This document shows, piece after piece, positions 28,634 through 39,013 of a stretch of DNA of 64,000 bases. The stretch comes from Vibrio sonorensis (GTDB taxonomy: Bacteria > Pseudomonadota > Gammaproteobacteria > Enterobacterales > Vibrionaceae): positions 47,289 through 111,288 of the forward strand of contig NZ_LJJE01000082.1 of NCBI RefSeq assembly GCF_001854765.1, given 5' to 3'. The notes under the pieces are model-generated. The model worked only from the letters and a program-made list of their open reading frames with translations, searched no databases and had not been told where the DNA came from. The number at the start of each line of letters is the position of its first letter. Position 1 is the first letter of the stretch. The translations under genes were made by a program, and so were the position numbers.

Positions 28634-29353
28634 ATGCAAGAAAATCATAAAGTCCTAGTGGTCGATGACGATGCACGTTTGCGTGCACTTTTAGAACGTT
28701 ATCTTTCGGAACAGGGATTCCAAGTCCGAAGTGTGGCCAACAGTGAGCAAATGGATCGACTGTTAACTCGTGAGACCTTCCACCTGATGGTGCTCGACCT
28801 AATGTTACCAGGTGAAGACGGGCTATCTATCTGTCGTCGACTGCGCAATGCAAACAATATGTTACCTATTCTAATGCTGACGGCTAAAGGCGATGAAATC
28901 GATCGTATCGTCGGTCTAGAGGTAGGAGCTGATGATTATCTACCCAAGCCATTTAACCCGAGAGAATTACTCGCTCGTATAAAGGCTGTTTTAAGACGTC
29001 AGACAATTGAGCTACCGGGAGCACCAAGCTCCGAAGAGTCGCTTATCGAATTTGGTGAGTTTAGGCTAAACCTTGGCACCCGTGAAATGTTCCGAGGTGA
29101 AGAGCCCATGCCTTTGACTTCTGGTGAGTTCGCCGTACTTAAAGCATTGGTGACCAACGCAAGAGAGCCTATGTCACGCGACAAGCTGATGAATATGGCA
29201 AGAGGTCGCGAATACTCAGCAATGGAACGTTCTATCGACGTGCAAATTTCGCGTCTACGTCGCATGCTAGAGGTCGACCCCAGCAAGCCAAGGTATATTC
29301 AAACCGTGTGGGGATTAGGTTATGTCTTTGTCCCCGACGGCAAAGAAGCTTAA
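28634..29353 (+). CDS. ompR: osmolarity response regulator OmpR
   Basis: A 239-residue response regulator. The receiver domain has the acidic pair VVDDD, phospho-site Asp in LMVLDLMLPGEDG and the conserved Lys in LPKPFNPREL. The C-terminal winged helix is of the OmpR/PhoB type (RSIDVQISRLRRMLE ... IQTVWGLGYVF). It controls porin and envelope genes. GAGGTG precedes the ATG. Partner kinase envZ follows after a terminator-like hairpin. Confidence 0.97.
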   Translation: MQENHKVLVVDDDARLRALLERYLSEQGFQVRSVANSEQMDRLLTRETFHLMVLDLMLPGEDGLSICRRLRNANNMLPILMLTAKGDEIDRIVGLEVGADDYLPKPFNPRELLARIKAVLRRQTIELPGAPSSEESLIEFGEFRLNLGTREMFRGEEPMPLTSGEFAVLKALVTNAREPMSRDKLMNMARGREYSAMERSIDVQISRLRRMLEVDPSKPRYIQTVWGLGYVFVPDGKEA

Positions 29354-29360
29354 TCTCGCC

Positions 29361-29399
29361 AAAAGGCTCCTTTATCCTTATGATAGTGGAGCCTTTTTT
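29361..29399 (+). terminator. terminator/attenuator between ompR and envZ
   Basis: AAAAGGCTCC (29361-29370) pairs with GGAGCC plus the following T-run (29388-29399), loop of 17 bases. It lies inside the ompR-envZ operon, 78 bases from stop to start, and would reduce transcription into envZ relative to ompR. Confidence 0.75.
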
Positions 29400-29431
29400 A
29401 ATATCTTTTCCTTATAAGATCGGAAGCCACT

Positions 29432-30745
29432 ATGCGCATTCGCAGTTCATTTACTCAGTCTATTCTTCTGTTTTTAACCTTGCTGGTTGCCAGTCAAGTT
29501 TACTCTTACTACGCCGTGTTTAACTACGCGCTTATGCCGAGCCTACAGCAGTTTAATAAGATTCTTAGTCATGAGATTAACCTGATGTTAGATGATACAG
29601 CGCACATGGAAGCAGGGCTGGAAATGGATGCGCCACTAAGGCGAAGAGTTTTAGAGCAACTCGGCGTCACCATCCATTCACCTGAGAGCGAGATAGCCGA
29701 AGAGTATTATCGGGCACTTACCATAGACTTAATGAGTGAGGAGATGACTCATGAGTTCAGCTCTCCGACTGAAGCGCGCATGGTTATGGGGGAAGACAGC
29801 TACATACTTTGGCTGAAGATTGATTCTTTACCCGACTCTTTAATAAGAATTCCCTTGTCCGAACTACAAGAAGAAGATTTCACCCCTCTCTTTCGAAATA
29901 GTTTAATAGCGGCATTGTGTATTATTGCCGGAGGTTGGTTGTTTATTCGATTGCAAAATCGACCGCTCACCGCTTTGGAAAAGGCCGCTAAAGGGGTAGG
30001 TCGAGGAGAGATCCCACCACCACTTCCTGAAAAAGGCGCATCAGAAATTCGCTCTGTTACCCGTGCGTTCAATCAGATGTCAAAAGGCATACAAGAACTC
30101 GAAGAAGATCGAGCCTTGCTAATGGCTGGTATTAGTCATGATTTGCGCACCCCACTCACTCGCATACGCTTAGCGACTGAAATGATGTCTCCAGAAGACA
30201 GCTATTTGGCAGAAGGTATTATCAGTGATACCGAAGAGTGTAACGAGATCATCAGTCAATTTATGGACTACCTAAAACCGGTCAATGCCATGTCCTTTGA
30301 AGAGGTATCTCTCAATCAGTTGGCCAATGACGTCTCAGTCGCAGAAGGGGTCAGTGATGTCTCTATCGAAGCGCAACTCAACACATCCATGAAAGAAGCG
30401 TTTGGCAACCCGATTGCGATTAAAAGGGCCATTACCAACTTGGTGGTCAATGCGGTTAGATACGGCAATGGCTGGGTAAAGATTAGTACGGGAATGACCG
30501 CCGATAATCAACTGGCGTGGGTATGTGTCGAAGACAATGGCCCAGGAATAGACAAGAGTCAGATTGCTAAGCTGTTTGAACCCTTCACTAGAGGTGATAC
30601 AGCCAGAGGCAGTGAAGGCACTGGGTTGGGGCTGGCTATCGTTAAAAGAATCGTAAGCCAGCATCACGGTTCTGTTGTTGTTAACAACCGAAGTGAAGGT
30701 GGCTTACGAGTGCAAATCAGTTTTCCAACCTCTTCACAGCGATAA
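29432..30745 (+). CDS. envZ: sensor histidine kinase EnvZ
   Basis: A 437-residue inner-membrane sensor that phosphorylates and dephosphorylates OmpR. Transmembrane segment 1 lies at about residues 8-30, a short periplasmic domain follows, transmembrane segment 2 is near 158-176 ([16 protein letters not shown]), then HAMP, the H-box [20 protein letters not shown]-box [11 protein letters not shown] and G-boxes DNGPGID and GTGLGLAI. It ends 4 bases from the convergent gspN stop with no terminator between. Confidence 0.96.
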   Translation: MRIRSSFTQSILLFLTLLVASQVYSYYAVFNYALMPSLQQFNKILSHEINLMLDDTAHMEAGLEMDAPLRRRVLEQLGVTIHSPESEIAEEYYRALTIDLMSEEMTHEFSSPTEARMVMGEDSYILWLKIDSLPDSLIRIPLSELQEEDFTPLFRNSLIAALCIIAGGWLFIRLQNRPLTALEKAAKGVGRGEIPPPLPEKGASEIRSVTRAFNQMSKGIQELEEDRALLMAGISHDLRTPLTRIRLATEMMSPEDSYLAEGIISDTEECNEIISQFMDYLKPVNAMSFEEVSLNQLANDVSVAEGVSDVSIEAQLNTSMKEAFGNPIAIKRAITNLVVNAVRYGNGWVKISTGMTADNQLAWVCVEDNGPGIDKSQIAKLFEPFTRGDTARGSEGTGLGLAIVKRIVSQHHGSVVVNNRSEGGLRVQISFPTSSQR

Positions 30746-30749
30746 GCGT

Positions 30750-31511
30750 TTATAAGCGCCCTTGAAAATTGAACTGATAGCGATCGTTTTGCTGAGCATA
30801 AGAGAGCCAGCTTAGTTGGCTTTCTAATGGTGCGGGGAATTGACTTTCAGGTTTAAACCAAGCGGTAAGCGCGTACTGGCGGTTGGCATCCAAAGATAAA
30901 GTAAGACCACTACTCACTTGCTCGCTCGCTTGTTGACCTACCACCGATATCACACTGTCTGCACAATTGAAGTCAGCGACAATCGCCCCTGTGTCTAACT
31001 GCGCTATAGGGGTACCTATCCCAGAAGTGTTGATAACCAGTGAGCCTTCACCTATTGAACAGTAAGGCATACTATACACCCACTCTTGAATGCTAAGCTC
31101 CACATTGCCATTGACCACTACAGGGATCGGCGATGGTGGAAGTAATGATTCGATAGTTTTCAGCGGTAAAGAGGCATTAAAACCGTCCACGTAAGCACCT
31201 GACATACCCACACCCAAATTACCTCGACCCGACAAACCTAAACTACTGCCTCTTCCAAACCGAACCTCAGTTTCAAACTTAGCCGCAAATAGCGCCTTTG
31301 GAGTCCATTGCCAGTTCACTTCTCCAAAAGAGTAGTGTTGCCAGCGAACAGAAGCAGCCTGGCCGTTCCATATCGTCCCACTTATACCGCTGATTTCCAG
31401 CTCTGGGGGAAGTGAAATATTGTTGACGACCACTCTCGCTGGTAAGTGGGCAAGACCGCTGATAACAAACGTAAGGAGTAATAAAAACCCAACTAAAACT
31501 TTACTTTTCAC
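30750..31511 (-). CDS. gspN: type II secretion protein GspN (EpsN)
   Basis: Last gene of the type II secretion operon. 253 residues with one N-terminal membrane anchor (VLVGFLLLLTFVISGLA) and a periplasmic domain of the GspN family. It is an accessory part and is not always essential. GTG start lies 4 bases after the gspM stop. Convergent with envZ. Confidence 0.9.
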   Translation of the reverse strand: MKSKVLVGFLLLLTFVISGLAHLPARVVVNNISLPPELEISGISGTIWNGQAASVRWQHYSFGEVNWQWTPKALFAAKFETEVRFGRGSSLGLSGRGNLGVGMSGAYVDGFNASLPLKTIESLLPPSPIPVVVNGNVELSIQEWVYSMPYCSIGEGSLVINTSGIGTPIAQLDTGAIVADFNCADSVISVVGQQASEQVSSGLTLSLDANRQYALTAWFKPESQFPAPLESQLSWLSYAQQNDRYQFNFQGRL

Positions 31512-31515
31512 TCAA

Positions 31516-32007
31516 CTATCCTTGGCTCAACTGCAGGCGTTTCACCTCAACCATGCCATCTCGTTCTGTTCTTACCAAATCCATAAACACCACTTGTACA
31601 CCGTGCTGTTCTTCTAAATAGGTAATCCAGTCTACAAACTGATTAAAAGGGGTCGCTTTCACCCATACTTGAAACTCTTCACCCCTTGGCTGAATTCGAA
31701 TCAAATCGATATGAAAACGACGAGTACTTTCAGGGATGAGTTGGTTGAGTGGCTTAGTCGCAACCGGAGCGCCTGATGTAGCACGCAGTGAACTGATTCG
31801 TTGCGCCGATTCACTCACCCAAGTGAGTAGACGCTTTTCGGCTTGCAGTTGAGTTTCCGCTTGCTGTGCGCGCTCTTGCAACGGTGCCACTATGCCCCAG
31901 TACAAACTGCTCACGAGTAATACCACTCCACCCGCGGTTAGTAAGTTGCGTTCACGCATAGTCAGGCCTAACCACCAGCTCAGAAACTGCTCTTTCAAAG
32001 CTTTCAT
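31516..32007 (-). CDS. gspM: type II secretion protein GspM (EpsM)
   Basis: 163-residue bitopic inner-membrane protein with a single transmembrane segment near residues 22-40 (LLTAGGVVLLVSSLYWGIV) and a periplasmic ferredoxin-like domain. It stabilises GspL on the inner-membrane platform. Its ATG overlaps the gspL stop in ATGA form. Confidence 0.92.
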   Translation of the reverse strand: MKALKEQFLSWWLGLTMRERNLLTAGGVVLLVSSLYWGIVAPLQERAQQAETQLQAEKRLLTWVSESAQRISSLRATSGAPVATKPLNQLIPESTRRFHIDLIRIQPRGEEFQVWVKATPFNQFVDWITYLEEQHGVQVVFMDLVRTERDGMVEVKRLQLSQG

Positions 32008-33236
32008 TGATTCTCCTCCACGCCTTTACGCTTAAGGACAAAGCTGCCATTGACCAACTCTCCAGAGCGGTTGAGCTGCCCCTGCTGCACGACAAAGTTC
32101 GCTTCAAGAGCATTTTTTGCTTTGTTGAACGTGTCGAAGTCTTTGCTTTGAGCCTGTAATCGAACTTCGCCGCGATTTGCATCATACGTCAAGTTGGTTA
32201 AATTCAGAGCGGGGGCTTTGTTCAAAGCAGAGGGTAAATCACTTAACCAAGTCAACATTGAAGTTTCACCACTGTTACCCGACAAACGACTTTCTTCCCT
32301 TTGCATCTCTCGCTTTAAGTAACTCACCGTAGGAATGCGTTGCTTACCTACCAAGACAGTACGAAAAATCCTTTCGCTTTCGGCTCGATAACTTTCTGCT
32401 TGCTGTTCAAATGTTCGAATTTGCATCCATTGATGGGTAAGCAATACCGCTAGGAACAGCGTTCCTGCAGCGATTGCACTGCGCCAAACCGTCCAGTGTT
32501 TTGCAGCAGAAGACTTCGCCTTGTATCGCCCCGTGAGAAGGTTTACCTTATTTTTCACCGCTCCCATTGCAAGCAGCTCCATCACGAGTATAGGCTCACC
32601 TTGCTGCCATTCTTGCTCTTCAGCTAATTCGATAGAAGGAAGGGGAGTGTATGCCGTTAACGGTAAAAAGATTTCATCTTGTTTAACCCAATCCGATTGA
32701 GCAATCATGGGCAACCACTCTTTGGCAACCACAAGCCCTGTATTCTCGCTTTTTTTAACTAGCCATTCACCAGCAATTTCCACGGCTGAGATTCTCTCAT
32801 TTAATGACGGTAGAGCGATTATATCGGGCATCACGCGTGATACTTCTATACCGACCTGTGAAAAGCTTGCTTGCACACGCTCAAGCCAAGCGTGTTCAAC
32901 CGCACATACATCCGCGAACCCACCCTGTTTTTTCAAAACAGTGAAATGAAGTGCTTCAACATCTTGAGCAATATCGTCTTCGACGATATAGGGCAGCATA
33001 TTTTCAAATTGTCTTTGGCTTCCTACGGGTATCTCAACTCGGCTTAAAAACAGATCAGCACTATTGAGTAAGACTACGGTCTGCCGCCCACTTGAATAAG
33101 CAGATAACTCACTGAGATCAGAAACAGAAGCGATCTCGCCACTGCCTATCACCTGCTGTTCTCCCTCAGACCACGCCACCCACTGGCACGCATTGTCTTG
33201 ACGGTTACTCAGACGAACGATCAGATATTCGTTCAC
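32004..33236 (-). CDS. gspL: type II secretion protein GspL (EpsL)
   Basis: About 410 residues. An actin-like cytoplasmic domain recruits the GspE ATPase, then one membrane segment ([19 protein letters not shown]) and a periplasmic domain. I choose GTG 33236 ([13 protein letters not shown]) because GGAGG is 5 bases upstream and this matches family N termini; a TTG at 33248 is possible. It overlaps gspK by 32 bases and gspM by 4. Confidence 0.92.
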   Translation of the reverse strand: MNEYLIVRLSNRQDNACQWVAWSEGEQQVIGSGEIASVSDLSELSAYSSGRQTVVLLNSADLFLSRVEIPVGSQRQFENMLPYIVEDDIAQDVEALHFTVLKKQGGFADVCAVEHAWLERVQASFSQVGIEVSRVMPDIIALPSLNERISAVEIAGEWLVKKSENTGLVVAKEWLPMIAQSDWVKQDEIFLPLTAYTPLPSIELAEEQEWQQGEPILVMELLAMGAVKNKVNLLTGRYKAKSSAAKHWTVWRSAIAAGTLFLAVLLTHQWMQIRTFEQQAESYRAESERIFRTVLVGKQRIPTVSYLKREMQREESRLSGNSGETSMLTWLSDLPSALNKAPALNLTNLTYDANRGEVRLQAQSKDFDTFNKAKNALEANFVVQQGQLNRSGELVNGSFVLKRKGVEENQ

Positions 33237-34224
33237 CAATTCCTCCAAAGCGTCGGCGTATCACTGACGCATTTTCTCTATTATCACTGTGCAGTAAGCT
33301 TCGCACTCTTACACGTGCATCATTAACCAAGACCTCAATATCCAATTCGAAGTAACGGCTATCTACTGACAGGTATGGTTTTACTTTCTGCTTGTTTTCA
33401 TTTGTTATTTGGCTAAGAGCTGCTTCCGCTAAGAAACTGTCAACACTATCCCACCCGTCATAGGGTCTGTTTTCTAGAATGCTTTTCGCGTCACTTGAAC
33501 TCAAATCAGGATAAAACATGGCTGACAATAGCTCCGCACGATCTTCGTCCAGAGTATTGACGTTCATTCTCCAGTCTAACGTTGGTAGCGCACAAATATA
33601 GGGGTCAATAACACTCATTATTTCCCCCGATACCTCTTGTACTGCTCTCAATTCACTGCTATCTGCCAACATGGTATTTGCTGCCACATAGGCAGGGGAC
33701 AAAGACTCGTAGTAACTGTCTTCAACCCCAGAAACTGTATTTACCGTCGTATTGCTATCGACAAATTCCCACACTGATTGGCTGATTATCTCTGCTGCGT
33801 AGTTTTCCACTTCCAGCTCTTCCATCAAAGCCTGAAACACCGCCAACGGATAGGGCTGTTGATTGCTATTACTCGGTGGTTCAATACCGTGGAAAACATT
33901 TAAGTTTAAGCACGACTGTTTGTCAGAAATAGCCCCCCTGATGGTTCCATGATCCAAAGGATAGGTTTGCTCTTCCAGCGCCCAAGGCTGAGACATGTTT
34001 ACCGTATCACTGTCTCGATAGCTCTGCTCTATAGCCACTTTGGCTAGTGATTCAACACCCACGGAATACCAATAAGCCTGTTGGTAATCCAGTTGGTTTG
34101 TCGAACGTCTAAACTGAGAAAAAAGGCGCTCTGACATAGTAGCCGCAATAGCTGCCATTACAGCAATCAAAAGCAAGATGACAATCAGGGCAACCCCGTT
34201 CTGCTTTTTGTTAGCTGCCATCAC
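33205..34224 (-). CDS. gspK: type II secretion minor pseudopilin GspK (EpsK)
   Basis: 339 residues. Prepilin leader then [20 protein letters not shown]; the residue at +5 is not Glu, as is typical for GspK, which caps the pseudopilus tip with GspI and GspJ. The large C-terminal domain contains the expected helix-hairpin-like segment ([17 protein letters not shown]). GTG 34224 or the next codon ATG 34221 is the start. Overlaps gspJ by 14 bases. Confidence 0.93.
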   Translation of the reverse strand: MMAANKKQNGVALIVILLLIAVMAAIAATMSERLFSQFRRSTNQLDYQQAYWYSVGVESLAKVAIEQSYRDSDTVNMSQPWALEEQTYPLDHGTIRGAISDKQSCLNLNVFHGIEPPSNSNQQPYPLAVFQALMEELEVENYAAEIISQSVWEFVDSNTTVNTVSGVEDSYYESLSPAYVAANTMLADSSELRAVQEVSGEIMSVIDPYICALPTLDWRMNVNTLDEDRAELLSAMFYPDLSSSDAKSILENRPYDGWDSVDSFLAEAALSQITNENKQKVKPYLSVDSRYFELDIEVLVNDARVRVRSLLHSDNRENASVIRRRFGGIGERISDRSSE

Positions 34225-34873
34225 TGTCCCCCTGATCTTGCTGAATCTGCCCTGCAGGTACCAGATAGACTCTTTCGATTACTCCATAATCTTCAAGCTC
34301 TAGGCGAAGCTCCACCGCCTTTGGCAGTCGATTTTCATGTTCTGGATTGTCTTCACCCCATTTTTCAGTCCACTGGTTACCATCGTTAAAGCGCATGCTA
34401 AAGTCTGTCACTTTATCAACCAGTGGGAACACTATAGGCTCCTGTGCAACGGTAGTATCAGGGTAACGCCACCAAACTCGTTCCAACACATTGTCTCTCA
34501 TGCGGTAGCCAACTTTGGTTACTTCACCGCGTGGAAACTGCTGCGCTGGATTTTGCCAGCCTGTTCTGACAAACATCAGTCCATATGAATCGGAGTCCAA
34601 TAAGTTTTCTTTCCATTGAACTAACTGCTTTGTTGGCTCTTCACCATTCGTTCGATATTGGCGCACAGCCATTTGCCTAAAGTCGTTATCGAGGTAGACA
34701 AACGCCCGCTGGAGACCCTTTATGCGTTCACTTCGATCAGCGGAAAGTTCATTGCTTCTCTGAACCTGATTCACAACTTGGTACGCGCCCAAACTCAACG
34801 AGGCAAAAATAGCAATGGCTATCAAAACCTCAATAAGCGAGAAGCCCTGTTGTCGAGTTTTACTTGCCGACAT
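34211..34873 (-). CDS. gspJ: type II secretion minor pseudopilin GspJ (EpsJ)
   Basis: 220 residues with prepilin peptidase site [17 protein letters not shown] and Glu at +5. Forms the tip complex with GspI and GspK. Overlaps gspI by 14 bases and gspK by 14 bases. Confidence 0.94.
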   Translation of the reverse strand: MSASKTRQQGFSLIEVLIAIAIFASLSLGAYQVVNQVQRSNELSADRSERIKGLQRAFVYLDNDFRQMAVRQYRTNGEEPTKQLVQWKENLLDSDSYGLMFVRTGWQNPAQQFPRGEVTKVGYRMRDNVLERVWWRYPDTTVAQEPIVFPLVDKVTDFSMRFNDGNQWTEKWGEDNPEHENRLPKAVELRLELEDYGVIERVYLVPAGQIQQDQGDSDGS

Positions 34874-35213
34874 AGCTTCTTACCGTTATCACTGGACTAG
34901 AGTCCGCGCTTGTAGCCACCGAAACATCAAAGCCTTGCAACAGGTCACCTACCGTCTCGACAGGAACCACTGTCCAATACCATTTCCTTCCGGCCATCTC
35001 TTCCATGCCGTTACGCTTTGCGACGGAACCTTTAAGGTGCACTAAAGCAAGTTGGTTGTCCGCCACCATGGATGCAAAAGTTTTCTCTTCCAAAAAACTC
35101 AGCGTATTGATGTGCTGTGTCACTGAACGGATGGTTGCGACTGCCGCTATCGAAAAGATAAATAGAGCAAACATAACTTCGATTAAGGTAAAGCCTTTTT
35201 TAACTCTCTTCAT
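34860..35213 (-). CDS. gspI: type II secretion minor pseudopilin GspI (EpsI)
   Basis: About 117 residues. Prepilin site KKG/FTLIEVMFALFIF with Glu at +5. I use ATG 35213 (MKRVKKGFTLIE), which gives a standard short leader; a longer reading from 35231 adds six residues. Overlaps the gspH end by 14 bases. Starts the pseudopilus tip complex. Confidence 0.94.
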   Translation of the reverse strand: MKRVKKGFTLIEVMFALFIFSIAAVATIRSVTQHINTLSFLEEKTFASMVADNQLALVHLKGSVAKRNGMEEMAGRKWYWTVVPVETVGDLLQGFDVSVATSADSSPVITVRSYVGK

Positions 35214-35778
35214 CAGACTCCCCCGGAGCAAGCAGCAGGATAGCCCCGTTTTCTTTTACCACCAGCGTCCACGTTTGTTCGGTTTCATCATCTAACACGA
35301 ACTTATATCGGAAGGGAGTCAGCTCACCACTCGATAAAATAAACACTTGTGGAGGAAGCGGCTTTTTATCCTCTTCATATTCCGCAAACATCTGCTCGTC
35401 GAACAATGACCCCGGTTTAAACAAGCGGTCGCTATCCCACTGGTTGCTTCCCAATACGAGTTCGCCTTTCAACGCTTCTGGAAAGTCTGTTTTGGCAGGA
35501 ATTTTATCAAGTTCAAGTGGCGACCACCCCGATGAATCACGCAACATCAACTGGTAGAAGCGCCCCTTTTCATCAAATCGAACCCCATAGTCTCGGCCGC
35601 TGAGCAAGGCCTCTTCGTTAAGAAGCTGAACCTTTTGATAAAGTCCTTGTGCGATGTGTTTCGTCGCGTCTTTATCACTCACCGGAAACGTAGAGATCAC
35701 CGCTACTGAAGTTAAAGAGATCAAAACCAAAACAAGTAAGATCTCAATTAATGTAAAGCCTCGGTGACCCACTTTCAT
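35200..35778 (-). CDS. gspH: type II secretion minor pseudopilin GspH (EpsH)
   Basis: 192 residues with prepilin site GHRG/FTLIEILLVLVLISL. Minor pseudopilin thought to join the tip to the GspG shaft. Follows gspG with a 5-base gap and overlaps gspI. Confidence 0.94.
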   Translation of the reverse strand: MKVGHRGFTLIEILLVLVLISLTSVAVISTFPVSDKDATKHIAQGLYQKVQLLNEEALLSGRDYGVRFDEKGRFYQLMLRDSSGWSPLELDKIPAKTDFPEALKGELVLGSNQWDSDRLFKPGSLFDEQMFAEYEEDKKPLPPQVFILSSGELTPFRYKFVLDDETEQTWTLVVKENGAILLLAPGESDEES

Positions 35779-35783
35779 CTCTC

Positions 35784-36224
35784 TTACTGAAAATCTTGTA
35801 TGTTCCAGTTGCCGATATCGGCATTAACACCTTCACCGCCTTCTTGCCCATCAGCACCGAGCGTAAAGATATCAACAGAACCTTTATCACCAGGGCTCAA
35901 GAACTGATAGTCATTGCCCCATGGATCGGCGGGTAGACGTTTGATGTATCCCCCGTCGCGGTAATTGCGAGGCTCTGGATTTGACGGTTTCTCTACCAGC
36001 GCATCTAAGCCTTGATCAGTGGTTGGGTAGACACTGTTGTCCAACTTGTACATATCTAAAGCGTTCTCTAAAGCAACAATATCCGTTACCGCTTTTTGCT
36101 GATCGGCCTTTTCTTTATTCCCCAGAAGGTTGGGTACAACAAAACTGGCCAAAACACCCAAGATAACCACGACCACCATCACTTCGATTAAGGTAAACCC
36201 CGACTGTTTTCTTCTATTTTTCAT
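35784..36224 (-). CDS. gspG: type II secretion major pseudopilin GspG (EpsG)
   Basis: 146 residues, the main pseudopilus subunit. Prepilin site KQSG/FTLIEVMVVVVILGVLA, a long N-terminal helix, then the calcium-binding C-terminal loop region (RLPADPWGNDYQFLSPG). A 60-base gap separates it from gspF, the widest inside the operon apart from cells around gspD, which allows its higher expression by RNA processing (inference). Confidence 0.96.
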   Translation of the reverse strand: MKNRRKQSGFTLIEVMVVVVILGVLASFVVPNLLGNKEKADQQKAVTDIVALENALDMYKLDNSVYPTTDQGLDALVEKPSNPEPRNYRDGGYIKRLPADPWGNDYQFLSPGDKGSVDIFTLGADGQEGGEGVNADIGNWNIQDFQ

Positions 36225-36284
36225 GATATCTCCAACAAAACGTACCTATCGTCAAACAATAACGACAATAAAATCTGATTGAGC

Positions 36285-37508
36285 CTAGCGGCTTATTAGG
36301 TTGTTCATTTCTAAAATTGGCATCATAGTCGCCATCATAATAAAGAGCACAAACAGCGCCATCAGTGCAATAAGCAAAGGTGGGAAAATACTCAGTGAAA
36401 TGTTCACCGTTGACTCAAAAGCAGTGTCTTGGTTGTCTGCAGCACGGGTCAACATGCCTTCCAATTCTCCACTCTGTTCTCCACTCGCAATCATATGAAG
36501 CATCATAGGAGGAAAAAGCTTAGTATTTTCCAGCGCTTTTCGCAGGCTACTACCTTCTCTTACCGCTTCGATAGCTTCGTTCAACTGCTGTTTCACATAT
36601 CGATTTGAGATGACGTCTGTTGCAACTTTCATCCCATCCAGAATGGGGATCGCACTTGATGTACAGATAGAAAGTGTTCTAGCAAATCGAGAAGTATTTA
36701 ACCCTCTGGCAATTTTGCCCAATGCGGGAAGAGAGATAATCCTCCTATCCCAGCTCATTCGCACCGACGGCAAACTCAGTAACCATTTTGCCAAGTAACC
36801 CAGCGCGATCGCTAAAACAGCTAAATAAAGTCCCCAATTCTGGAGGAACTTACTGGAAGAAAGCAAAATCTGTGTAGACTGTGGCAATTCCTGCCCCATC
36901 TGCACAAACTGTTCAACAATAGGCGGAACAACTCGAGCCAGAAGAACAATGATGATACCAATCGCTACGACCACCAATACAGCAGGGTACGCCATCGCTT
37001 GAATCAACTTGGAACGCATCTTTTGTCGCTTCTCAACGTAATCGGCTAAGCGCTCTAATACGCCATCTAGATGCCCAGATTTTTCTCCAGCGGCCACCAT
37101 TGAGCAGAACAAATCATCAAACACTTGAGGGAAATCGGCTAAACTGTCGGAAAACGTATACCCCTCGACGACCTTGGCTCTTACAGCCAATACCATAGAG
37201 CGAATTCTCGGCTTTTCCGACTGCTCTGACACCGCCTTTAAACACTCTTCTAAAGGCATACCAGATTGAACCAATGTCGATAATTGACGAGTGATCAAAG
37301 CAAGGTCGTAAGTACTAATCCCACGCTGGAAACTTCTACTTGGTTTAGCTTGAGTCTGACTTCTTTTCTCGGCACTGGGCGTCACTTCAACGGGGATTAA
37401 CCCCTGCTCTTTCAAACGACTGCGAACCTGTCTCGCGTTATCACCTTCTATCGAGCCTTTAACCGACTTACCTTTGTTGTTGAGAGCTTTGTAATCAAAT
37501 GCAGCCAT
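36285..37508 (-). CDS. gspF: type II secretion inner-membrane platform protein GspF (EpsF)
   Basis: 407-residue polytopic membrane protein with two GspF/PilC domains, each followed by transmembrane helices (about 170-195, 220-245 and 375-400). The first domain carries RQLSTLVQSGMPLEECL and the second TSSAIPILDGMKVATDV. Forms the platform core on which GspE works. ATG overlaps the gspE stop by one base. Confidence 0.96.
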   Translation of the reverse strand: MAAFDYKALNNKGKSVKGSIEGDNARQVRSRLKEQGLIPVEVTPSAEKRSQTQAKPSRSFQRGISTYDLALITRQLSTLVQSGMPLEECLKAVSEQSEKPRIRSMVLAVRAKVVEGYTFSDSLADFPQVFDDLFCSMVAAGEKSGHLDGVLERLADYVEKRQKMRSKLIQAMAYPAVLVVVAIGIIIVLLARVVPPIVEQFVQMGQELPQSTQILLSSSKFLQNWGLYLAVLAIALGYLAKWLLSLPSVRMSWDRRIISLPALGKIARGLNTSRFARTLSICTSSAIPILDGMKVATDVISNRYVKQQLNEAIEAVREGSSLRKALENTKLFPPMMLHMIASGEQSGELEGMLTRAADNQDTAFESTVNISLSIFPPLLIALMALFVLFIMMATMMPILEMNNLISR

Positions 37509-39013
37509 CAGCTTTCCTTGGTCGCCCTCATCACTTCTTCTAGGGAAGTAATGCCTTGTTTCACTTTATCTAAGCCATCACTACGAATACTAGGCGTACT
37601 CTCGCGAATCGCTTTTTCAATCGCCTGCTCGCCAGCCTCGTTGTGGATCATCTCCTGTATTTCATCGTTGACGATCAGCAGTTCATGGATACCAGTACGC
37701 CCCTTATAGCCTTTGTAGTTACAACTTTCACAACCTTGAGCTTTATAAAGAGTTAATGACGCTTTTTTCTTCACGCCGAGTAACTTTTTCACACTGTTAT
37801 CTGCTTCGTAAGGTTGCTTGCAATCTGGACAAAGTTTGCGAACCAGACGTTGCGACAGTACGCCTAACAGTGATGAAGAGATAAGGAAGGGCTCTATACC
37901 CATATCGCGCAAACGGGTGATTGCACCAGCCGCAGTATTAGTGTGAAGGGTAGATAACACTAAGTGACCAGTAAGAGAAGCTTGCACCGCTATCTGAGCG
38001 GTTTCGAGATCTCGAATTTCACCCACCATCACTACATCGGGATCTTGACGAAGGATGGCCCTCAACCCGCGTGCAAATGTCATATCGACTTTGGGGTTTA
38101 CTTGGGTTTGACCAATGCCATCAATATCAAACTCAATCGGATCTTCTACGGTAAGTATGTTGCGCTCATTGCTGTTTAGCTCTTGAAGACCCGCATACAA
38201 AGTGGTGGATTTACCAGAGCCCGTTGGACCTGTAACCAAAATAATCCCATGAGGCCTTTGAATCATCTTTCTAAAGTTGTCATGGTTTTCTTGGGTCATC
38301 CCCAAACTTTGAAGATCTAAGCGCGTGGCGTTTTTATCTAGCAAACGCATCACCACCCTTTCTCCGTGAGAGGAAGGCATGGTGGAAACACGAACATCAA
38401 CCGCACGGCCCCCGATACGCAGTGAAATACGACCATCTTGCGGAACGCGTTTCTCGGCAATATCCAACTTGGCCATCACTTTGACACGGGATACCAGCAA
38501 CGGCGCCAGTTTGCGACTTGGCGACAGTACATCTCGTAGCACTCCATCGATTCGAAATCGGATCGCCAGTGCTTTTTCAAAGGTTTCGATGTGAATATCC
38601 GACGCTTCTTCTTTGATCGCTTCGCCAAGCATGGCATTAATCAACTTAATGATTGGCGCGTCATCTTCTGCTTCTAATAGATCTTCGTCTTGTGGTAAAT
38701 CTTCTGCTAAAGCAAAGAAATCATCACTATCGGCACCAATATCTTCCATCAATTGGCGAGCTTCAGAAGAGTCTCTCTGATAAGCCTTAGTCAACTGAAC
38801 CTCAAACTCTTGTTGAGAAACACTTTTTAGCGAGAAGTCCGTGCGAAGAACGCGCTTCACTTCCAATAGCGAAGTGACATCGATAGGAGGAACGTATAGA
38901 AGAACAGCTTCACTAGCGTCTGGATCTAAAACGTATCGAAAGCGCTTGGCAAAGCTAAAAGGCAATCGAGCCACCATAACCTCTGATGCTTCCACGGACT
39001 CTATGCTACTCAT
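37508..39013 (-). CDS. gspE: type II secretion ATPase GspE (EpsE)
   Basis: 501-residue hexameric ATPase that drives pseudopilus assembly. Walker [15 protein letters not shown], Asp box [17 protein letters not shown], Walker B VMVGEIRD and His box [11 protein letters not shown] are present, with the tetracysteine zinc motif (CPDC ... CESC) in the C-terminal part. ATG start overlaps the gspD stop by one base; gspF overlaps its stop. Confidence 0.97.
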   Translation of the reverse strand: MSSIESVEASEVMVARLPFSFAKRFRYVLDPDASEAVLLYVPPIDVTSLLEVKRVLRTDFSLKSVSQQEFEVQLTKAYQRDSSEARQLMEDIGADSDDFFALAEDLPQDEDLLEAEDDAPIIKLINAMLGEAIKEEASDIHIETFEKALAIRFRIDGVLRDVLSPSRKLAPLLVSRVKVMAKLDIAEKRVPQDGRISLRIGGRAVDVRVSTMPSSHGERVVMRLLDKNATRLDLQSLGMTQENHDNFRKMIQRPHGIILVTGPTGSGKSTTLYAGLQELNSNERNILTVEDPIEFDIDGIGQTQVNPKVDMTFARGLRAILRQDPDVVMVGEIRDLETAQIAVQASLTGHLVLSTLHTNTAAGAITRLRDMGIEPFLISSSLLGVLSQRLVRKLCPDCKQPYEADNSVKKLLGVKKKASLTLYKAQGCESCNYKGYKGRTGIHELLIVNDEIQEMIHNEAGEQAIEKAIRESTPSIRSDGLDKVKQGITSLEEVMRATKES

